This document shows positions 58,025 to 64,000 of a stretch of 64,000 nt of DNA, one piece after another. Numbering within the stretch: position 1 is the first letter of the stretch; each line of letters starts with the position of its first letter. The position numbers and the translations under genes are program-made. The notes under the pieces are model-generated. The model did not search any database, was not told the DNA's origin, and saw only the letters and a list, made by a program, of their open reading frames with translations. The stretch is from an uncultured Saprospiraceae bacterium (lineage in GTDB: Bacteria; Bacteroidota; Bacteroidia; Chitinophagales; Saprospiraceae), in contig CALJOK010000020.1 in NCBI GenBank assembly GCA_937981555.1, positions 1 through 64,000 on the forward strand, read 5' to 3'.

Positions 58025-61000
58025 TTAAGGTAGGACAACTAGTTTTTGAAAAACGAATTGTTCTTTTATTATTATTCCCACCCAATAGATTCCAGCTTTA
58101 GCTCCTAATTCTTGAAGTTGTATTTCTTCTAAAGAATTTGAGGAATTAATTTTTTTTAAAAATACAACTTTCCCAGTTAAGTCAATAATTTGTAAATCAA
58201 ATTCATTTGTAATTTCATGGTTAAATTGAATGGTGATTTTATCATTTGTTGGATTTGGAAAAACTGAAAATTGAAAATCATTCTCAATGTTTGAAACACT
58301 TGTCGTAAAAGTAACCTCTATACTATCTGTAAAAGTACAATCATTTGAGTCAACGATTACTACTGTATACATTCCTGCCTCCAAATTATTGGCTGTATTT
58401 CCATTTTGAATAGGAGAGGAGTTCCAGGTAATAGAATATGGTGGAGTTCCACCTGACGGTTCAATATTAGCAGAACCCAAGGTCATGTCGACTTGGGGCA
58501 TCATAGTCAAAATCCCAGAAATTAACGGTGGTTCAGTTAAAATAAAAGTGTGTATATCCGTTTGATTAAGTCCATCATTTATGGTGACAGAATAAGTTCC
58601 TGCGACCAAGTTTGAAAGAGATGAACCAGTAAGCAAAGGGTTATTCCATGTGTACGAAATCGGCGGAATGGCTGAAACAGTTATGTCGATATTTCCATCT
58701 GTATGACCAAAACAAAGAGGATCATTAATCACATCATTTGTAGTGATGTCAAAGGAATTAACTAAAGTATTTAAAGTTGTATTTGTCAAAATTGGAGAGT
58801 TGAAATCGAAAAAAATATTCGCTTCGTTTTCAATCATAGTTCCTTCTGGTAAATTAACCTGAGGTGTTATTTTATATTTTATAAAACCATGACTAAGCGC
58901 TTCGTTAACAATACTATCAGGTAATAATATATTTGGAAAATGAAAATTGAGGGTTCGGTTTTGTTCATTTATACTCGGTTCCATTAAGTGACTTGATGCA
59001 ATAAGCTGGAATGAGGAAAGGTCTAAATCCGAATCTAACACATCCGTAATTGTAACATTAAAAGCGGTATCTGTTCCAGTATTTTGAAAACGGATGGTGT
59101 ATTCTAATTTTTTTCCCATCAATGTATAATGTTCATCAAGCAGACCTGCTGGAATTACTTGTTTGTCATTTGGATCGTACGCGCATGCTATTTCAGAAGC
59201 AAAATTGAAAGTTTGAGATAATGTAAATGTATTGTTAGATTCTGCGATATAAGCATTGGCAGAAATCCTAACGCTATCACCTAAGAAGCTTGCGTCAAAG
59301 ATTTGATAATCTAATTTAATGGTCGATTGATGTGTCGGAGGGAGAGAATTAATATGCCAAAACAAAGTGTCATTGGAGATAGAATCAGGCGCTGGGGTGG
59401 CAGAAATAAAAGTTGCGTGATCATCTACATATAACTCAATTAATCCATCCTCTATGGTCGTGCCATCATTTTCATAAGTCAACCAAAAAGGAACGGTGAA
59501 TCCACATCGCGTAGGGGCAGAAGATAAATTAGGAGAAATAGAAGGTGTCAGCACAGCAGGGTAGTATCCAAACATTTTATTAATTACGGTGTCTTGAATA
59601 AAGTCAATAACGCAATTAGCATCACCTGTTGTTAAATTCCATCCTGACATCGGATGAGAATTTAGCGTATAGGTGCCTTCATTTACAAAGAAAAATTTCT
59701 CTTCATTATTGGTAGCAAAGTAAATCGTTTCATCAGGAGTTAAGTTAAATTGAAAATGATTTAGAGTTGGCTCATCAGCATCAAAATCACCATTGTTATT
59801 TTTATCATAAAATGCATTAGCAATGATTTGCCCATTAGCAGAGATATTTATTTTAGTATACAAAGAATAGTAGTCTTTATAAATCATATCCAAGTCCGTG
59901 TCATTATCTAAGTCATGAAAATATAAATGAACATATCTGTCTAGCCCGCCATCAATAATTTGAGAACTTCCGAATATATTAACATCGTTGGTGTTTTTTT
60001 GCCAATATAAATTTTCATCCTCTTCTCTATAAACTAAATCTTTGTAACCATCTAGATCATAGTCGATTAAATAAATGGAACTATAATTAATCGAATTAGA
60101 AATTTCTACAGGAGGATTAAAGCTCAGGTTACCTATATTTTTATAAAAACTACATGTACTAAATTGGAATAACAAAATGTCTTTTAACCCATCATTATCT
60201 AGGTCGTCAAATATAAGGTCATTGTGCCATATATCATTATCAACTATCATCGTCCAAGGTTCAAATGAAGTACCATTGTTTTTTATCCAACCTAAGTCTG
60301 TGGTATTATTTAACACAGGAAAAATATCTATCCATCCATCTTCATCGACATCTGCAAAAACTATAAAATTAGTAGCAGTAGTTTCTAAAGTTTCAACAGG
60401 ATCAAAACCACCATTCGTAGTTCCTTGATTTTTAAATAGAAAAATTCCATCACCTGAAAAACTACCACTAGCCAGAATAAGATCTTCCCATCCATCTCCA
60501 TTAATATCCTCTGTAAAAAGTTTAGTCTTATGATTAACACTTGGGTAGGTTAATGTATTTGCAGGTAAAAAATTTCCTGATCCATCATTGAGGTGCCAAT
60601 ATATAGTATTGTTATTACTTCCTGATTGTGTGTAAATTATATCTTGAACACCATCATTATTGATATCAATAAGATCCATTTTTGTGGCGTATGTTTCTGT
60701 TTCGAAAAACCTTGCTTGCTCATAAATATTAAAATCAGGATTGAATCTTAACCAAGTTAAAAAATCTCCAGAGATGACAATGTCTTGGTAGCCATCGCCA
60801 TCAATATCTCCAAAATGTTCATTCTCTCCTCCGAAGGAGCTAGGAGGACTCATGGCAAAAGATTGATCTAAAATGAAATTACCTTGTCCATCTGTATTTT
60901 TAAAAGTGGAGTATTCTAATAAATCTTTTCCTGAAAAAGCAATATCCAAATCATTATCATTATCTAAATCCACCACAGATAGAATTCCATCTGGAGCAAA

Positions 61001-62044
61001 AATAAAACTCGTCCAAACTATAACTGGGTCTTCATAATTACCTAGTCCATCAATGTTTTTAATATAGCCCATATCATTAAAAGCGTGCGAAGAAAAGACT
61101 ATATCCAAATCTCCATCATTGTCAATATCTGCAGGAATAATATGTGTGACACTATATTGTAAACCAAAAAGAGATTGTGGAGAATCATCAAATACACCAC
61201 TACTAGTTTGCGAATACCATTTGACACCAACGCCTCCATCTGATCCGACGCAAATATCTTTAGTTCCATTTCCATCAATATCGATCAGGGCAAAGCCTAA
61301 AAATTCACTAGTAAGAAATGGCGTAAAAAGAAATTCAGGTGTATTAAAACCATTCCCATTATTATTTTCAATTAATACAAATTCAGAATAACTATTCAAC
61401 TGAACTATATCTATAAACCCATCGAGATTGATATCCTCTAATTGGATTCCACGAGGATTATTAGCCGTTGCGTCAGTAAGACCAATTCCATCGTTAAGAT
61501 TTCCTTGTCCATCATTAGTATATAGAAGCAGTCGATTTGTTAACTCGTAGTTTGAACTAGCAACGGCCAAAATATCTTGATGTCCATCATTATTGAAATC
61601 AGAAATTTCAATGGCAGTTCCTAGGGTAGAGTTGATACTAGATGGAAAAGAGTCAATGGATATAGGAGAACTGAAATTAAAATTTCCCTCATTTCTAAAC
61701 CAGTTAATATACATCATTGAAGTAGTCTCATCATTTCTTCCTATTTCTATAATATCCATCCATCCATCTTCATCAAGATCAACCACTTCAATATCTCTAA
61801 ATTCTAATACGAAATTTTCAATTAAAACATTGGTACTCCATTTGTCATTACCCAAATTTTTTGACCAAGATAGATGACTATCAAAACCAAATACCATGTC
61901 TAATAAACCATCATTATCGAAATCCGCATGTTCCAAACTTCTGATTGGAAATGGTGTGTCCGTGTGAATAAATTGAGGTTCTGTAAATTGTGCAGATAAG
62001 GATAAAGAAAGCAGGAAAAGGAAAGATAGGAGTTGTAGTTTCAT
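58025..62044 (-). CDS. Large T9SS-secreted protein with FG-GAP and SprB-like repeats
   Basis: A 1,339-residue secreted protein. A signal peptide (residues 1-18) is followed by at least twelve FG-GAP/VCBS-type propeller repeats with D-x-D/N-x-DG calcium loops such as ADFDNDGLLDMVFG and DIDGDGYQDIVISG (about 30-735). Then an SdrD-like segment (731-828), an immunoglobulin-like region with a DPNDKQVIPAG motif (828-1100), two SprB-type repeats (about 1101-1238) and a T9SS type A sorting domain with SVFPNPTNDKITI (1248-1339). Proteins of this make are exported by T9SS and held at the cell surface or released. It is transcribed in the same direction as the hybrid regulator gene upstream and has its own -7 box. 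Confidence 0.9.
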   Translation of the reverse strand: MKLQLLSFLFLLSLSLSAQFTEPQFIHTDTPFPIRSLEHADFDNDGLLDMVFGFDSHLSWSKNLGNDKWSTNVLIENFVLEFRDIEVVDLDEDGWMDIIEIGRNDETTSMMYINWFRNEGNFNFSSPISIDSFPSSINSTLGTAIEISDFNNDGHQDILAVASSNYELTNRLLLYTNDGQGNLNDGIGLTDATANNPRGIQLEDINLDGFIDIVQLNSYSEFVLIENNNGNGFNTPEFLFTPFLTSEFLGFALIDIDGNGTKDICVGSDGGVGVKWYSQTSSGVFDDSPQSLFGLQYSVTHIIPADIDNDGDLDIVFSSHAFNDMGYIKNIDGLGNYEDPVIVWTSFIFAPDGILSVVDLDNDNDLDIAFSGKDLLEYSTFKNTDGQGNFILDQSFAMSPPSSFGGENEHFGDIDGDGYQDIVISGDFLTWLRFNPDFNIYEQARFFETETYATKMDLIDINNDGVQDIIYTQSGSNNNTIYWHLNDGSGNFLPANTLTYPSVNHKTKLFTEDINGDGWEDLILASGSFSGDGIFLFKNQGTTNGGFDPVETLETTATNFIVFADVDEDGWIDIFPVLNNTTDLGWIKNNGTSFEPWTMIVDNDIWHNDLIFDDLDNDGLKDILLFQFSTCSFYKNIGNLSFNPPVEISNSINYSSIYLIDYDLDGYKDLVYREEDENLYWQKNTNDVNIFGSSQIIDGGLDRYVHLYFHDLDNDTDLDMIYKDYYSLYTKINISANGQIIANAFYDKNNNGDFDADEPTLNHFQFNLTPDETIYFATNNEEKFFFVNEGTYTLNSHPMSGWNLTTGDANCVIDFIQDTVINKMFGYYPAVLTPSISPNLSSAPTRCGFTVPFWLTYENDGTTIEDGLIELYVDDHATFISATPAPDSISNDTLFWHINSLPPTHQSTIKLDYQIFDASFLGDSVRISANAYIAESNNTFTLSQTFNFASEIACAYDPNDKQVIPAGLLDEHYTLMGKKLEYTIRFQNTGTDTAFNVTITDVLDSDLDLSSFQLIASSHLMEPSINEQNRTLNFHFPNILLPDSIVNEALSHGFIKYKITPQVNLPEGTMIENEANIFFDFNSPILTNTTLNTLVNSFDITTNDVINDPLCFGHTDGNIDITVSAIPPISYTWNNPLLTGSSLSNLVAGTYSVTINDGLNQTDIHTFILTEPPLISGILTMMPQVDMTLGSANIEPSGGTPPYSITWNSSPIQNGNTANNLEAGMYTVVIVDSNDCTFTDSIEVTFTTSVSNIENDFQFSVFPNPTNDKITIQFNHEITNEFDLQIIDLTGKVVFLKKINSSNSLEEIQLQELGAKAGIYWVGIIIKEQFVFQKLVVLP

Positions 62045-62096
62045 ATTATTTTATAGCTTTTTCAATTAATGAAATGGAGAGATAAATTTCTATTTA

Positions 62097-62104
62097 CAAA
62101 AATA
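62097..62104 (-). promoter_or_regulatory. Bacteroidota-type -7 promoter box (TATTTTTG)
   Basis: The minus strand reads TATTTTTG 53 bases before the start codon of the FG-GAP/SprB protein gene. No TTG at the proper -33 distance was seen. Confidence 0.45.
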
Positions 62105-62180
62105 GAAAAAACCAAAGTTATAATGATAAATGACTAATAAGAATTTGTAACTAGAATTGATTATCCTAGAAGGAATAAGT

Positions 62181-64000
62181 CTAATTTTTAATAAACTCTG
62201 AAGGGGTGATACCATATTGTTTTTTAAAACAACTTCTAAAATATTGTAAATCATTAAAACCTACTTTGTAAGTAATTTCGGAAATGGACATTTCTTGTTG
62301 TGATAGTAATAATTCTGCAGCTTTCTTTAGTCGAATTGTTCTGATAAACTCATTGGCTGATTGTCCAATAATAGCTTTCATTTTTCGATATAATTGACTC
62401 TTACTAAATCCAACTTGTCGGCATAAGTCTTCAATTTGAAAATCTGAATTTTCTATATTTTGAATGACTATTTTTTCAATATTTCCAATAAATAATTCAT
62501 CCTTTAAAGTAATTTTAGATTCACTATTTTCATTTTCAGGTTGTGGCGGAGATACAGGGAAATTAGTTTTTAGATTAGTTAAGATTTGAGTTCTATAGTT
62601 ATTCTTAATATTTAAAATATTGTTAATTCTTAGTTCTAAAGATTTTGGATTAAAAGGTTTAGTCAAATAATAATCAGCCCCATACTCAAGACCCATTTCT
62701 TTACTTTCATCTGATGATTTTACGGTTAACATTATAATTGAAATGTGATTTGTTTTTTCATCATTCCTAATTTTTTTACACATTTCAAAACCATTCATTT
62801 CTGGCATCTGCAAATCAGTAATAATAATGTCAGGAATGTTTTGCATTGCCATTTTGTAACCTTGCTTTCCATTTTCTGCTTCGATGATTTGGTATTTAGT
62901 TTTAAGAATTGATTTGGTAAATTCTCGGAGTTCTGGATTGTCTTCTACAATTAAAATTAATGGTTGATCACTACCTTCAGTAGTTATTTTTTCAACAAAC
63001 CCAGGTACAGAAATATTAAAGTCATTTAGCTCGATTTGGGAATCTTCACTCATCCTGTGAGGGATTCGCCCAGACTCTATTTGTTGAGGCGAAAGGTGTG
63101 ATTTCCCCAGAGGAAAGGTAACATTAAATTGCGTCCCCTCACTTTGTATACTATTTACTTCGATAATTCCTCCGTGTAATTCCACTAACTGTTTGGTTAG
63201 TGACAACCCTATGCCTGTACCGCTTGTCTCGTTATTATTTTTTGCTTGATAATAACGATTGAAAATACGGTCAATTTGATCTGATGAAATACCAATACCT
63301 GTATCTTTGAGGGAGATAATTACCTGTTTTTCTTGAGGTGTAATGGTCAGTTTTATTTTACCATATGTAGGTGTATATTTAAATGCATTGGAAATAAGAT
63401 TGATCAGTATTTTTTCCATTTTATCTTTTTCAAAATAAAGAAGAATAGGTTCTTTGGGTAAATCTAATTCGAATGCAATAGATTGTTCTTCTGAATATGG
63501 ATGGAAATTATTCGCCATGCTTTTAGTAAATTCTACAATGTCGAATGGAGTTGTTTTTAATTCAGTAATGCCGGATTCTAATTTTGATAAATCTAAAATT
63601 TGGTTTATCAAGCGTAGCAATCGTTCAGCATTTCGAAGCATGACATCTACTTGGTTTTTGTTTTCAATCTTTTCAAGTTTTTTTTGCATAGCCTTTAACG
63701 GACTAATAATTAGTGTTAAAGGAGTTTTAAACTCGTGGGAAATATTAGCAAAAAATTGAGAACGGATTTTATTTAATCCTTGCATTCTTTCCATTTGAAG
63801 ATGCTCTACTTTTAATTCGTTTTTCAGTCGATCTCTTTGAATTAGGCTTTTATTTATTAAAAATAAACCACCAAAAAAAAGCATGCTATAAATAAGGTAA
63901 GCCCACCAACTTTTAAACCATGGATTTTTGATTTGGATATTTATAATGGTTACCGATTCGTTCCATATTTGATCGTTGTTAGATGCTTTTACTTTGAACG
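62181..64000 (-). CDS. Hybrid two-component regulator (Y_Y_Y, histidine kinase, receiver, AraC), 5' part outside window
   Basis: The frame is open beyond the Met at 63884 to the right edge, encoding FKVKASNNDQIWNES, a proline/Trp stretch and a membrane helix, so the true start lies outside. Visible order: end of a periplasmic Y_Y_Y-like domain, one membrane helix (near 63850-63900), histidine kinase with FFANISHEFKTPL (phospho-His) and HATPase motifs N-x-x-x-N, DTGIGI and GTGIGLSL, receiver domain with IITDLQMPEMNG (phospho-Asp), and an AraC DNA-binding domain ending in SEFIKN. Such regulators bind a signal in the periplasm and switch on adjacent genes for polysaccharide use or surface proteins. 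The downstream T9SS gene is a possible target. Confidence 0.9.
   Translation of the reverse strand, partial: FKVKASNNDQIWNESVTIINIQIKNPWFKSWWAYLIYSMLFFGGLFLINKSLIQRDRLKNELKVEHLQMERMQGLNKIRSQFFANISHEFKTPLTLIISPLKAMQKKLEKIENKNQVDVMLRNAERLLRLINQILDLSKLESGITELKTTPFDIVEFTKSMANNFHPYSEEQSIAFELDLPKEPILLYFEKDKMEKILINLISNAFKYTPTYGKIKLTITPQEKQVIISLKDTGIGISSDQIDRIFNRYYQAKNNNETSGTGIGLSLTKQLVELHGGIIEVNSIQSEGTQFNVTFPLGKSHLSPQQIESGRIPHRMSEDSQIELNDFNISVPGFVEKITTEGSDQPLILIVEDNPELREFTKSILKTKYQIIEAENGKQGYKMAMQNIPDIIITDLQMPEMNGFEMCKKIRNDEKTNHISIIMLTVKSSDESKEMGLEYGADYYLTKPFNPKSLELRINNILNIKNNYRTQILTNLKTNFPVSPPQPENENSESKITLKDELFIGNIEKIVIQNIENSDFQIEDLCRQVGFSKSQLYRKMKAIIGQSANEFIRTIRLKKAAELLLSQQEMSISEITYKVGFNDLQYFRSCFKKQYGITPSEFIKN

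Noticed and set aside
1-64000. tRNA, rRNA, integrase or transposase genes
   Set aside because: No cloverleaf, rRNA-like stretch or recombinase motif was seen in the gaps or frames I checked by eye. This is not a computed search.

Overview
The window is AT-rich bacterial DNA that reads as a Bacteroidota chromosome, most likely from the Saprospiria/Chitinophagia side of the phylum. The lineage call is inference from family content. Supporting signs are two giant secreted proteins ending in type IX secretion (T9SS) sorting domains, two PorE-like TPR/PD40/OmpA proteins, a hybrid two-component regulator with a Y_Y_Y segment and an AraC output domain, DUF3822 and GEVED domains, TonB-C, MenB, and -7 boxes of the form TAnnTTTG. 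Most genes lack Shine-Dalgarno sequences. No rRNA, tRNA, integrase, transposase or CRISPR array was found, so this looks like chromosomal backbone with accessory patches.

Layout. 1-4 kb: the tail of an unknown gene, an acyl-CoA thioesterase, an M50-type membrane protease and a PorE-like OmpA protein. 4-14 kb: one surface protein gene of about 3,250 codons, built from SdrD_B-like repeats, GEVED domains and six VCBS/cadherin-like repeats in a two-times-three order. 14-25 kb: housekeeping genes (folP, dusB, nhaB), a DinB protein, small lipoprotein-like genes, a DUF983 gene behind a perfect Crp-like palindrome, and a second PorE-like gene. 25-35 kb: kptA; a run of a large P-loop ATPase, an MscS-like membrane protein and a cation/proton antiporter; a 2-oxo-acid decarboxylase/hydratase family enzyme; an AraC regulator; a secreted CotH-like protein; and an orphan DUF5706 (Pycsar effector-like) membrane protein. 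35-49 kb: menB, tonB-like, a methyltransferase, tsaD, bactofilin, a pilin-like protein, DUF3822, rsmD, argS, glnS, an M28-PDZ peptidase and a 59-residue membrane protein too short for usual ORF cut-offs.

49-58 kb is the most unusual part. A minus-strand operon encodes a protein fusing a putative HExxH metallopeptidase to a von Willebrand A domain, then a MoxR-type AAA ATPase, then an LRR-BRCT-helical-LRR protein. A second LRR-BRCT paralog lies convergently on the plus strand with a luciferase-like monooxygenase gene between them. MoxR and VWA proteins usually act together as chaperones or remodelling machines; here the paired LRR/BRCT proteins are the likely adaptors or targets. The domain calls are from sequence and the joint function is inference.

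58-64 kb: a 1,339-residue FG-GAP/SprB T9SS protein, then a hybrid sensor kinase/AraC regulator that runs off the right edge.

The intergenic spaces hold many strong bidirectional terminators, nine close matches to the Bacteroidota -7 box all pointing at the next gene, several long inverted repeats and two possible small-RNA loci.
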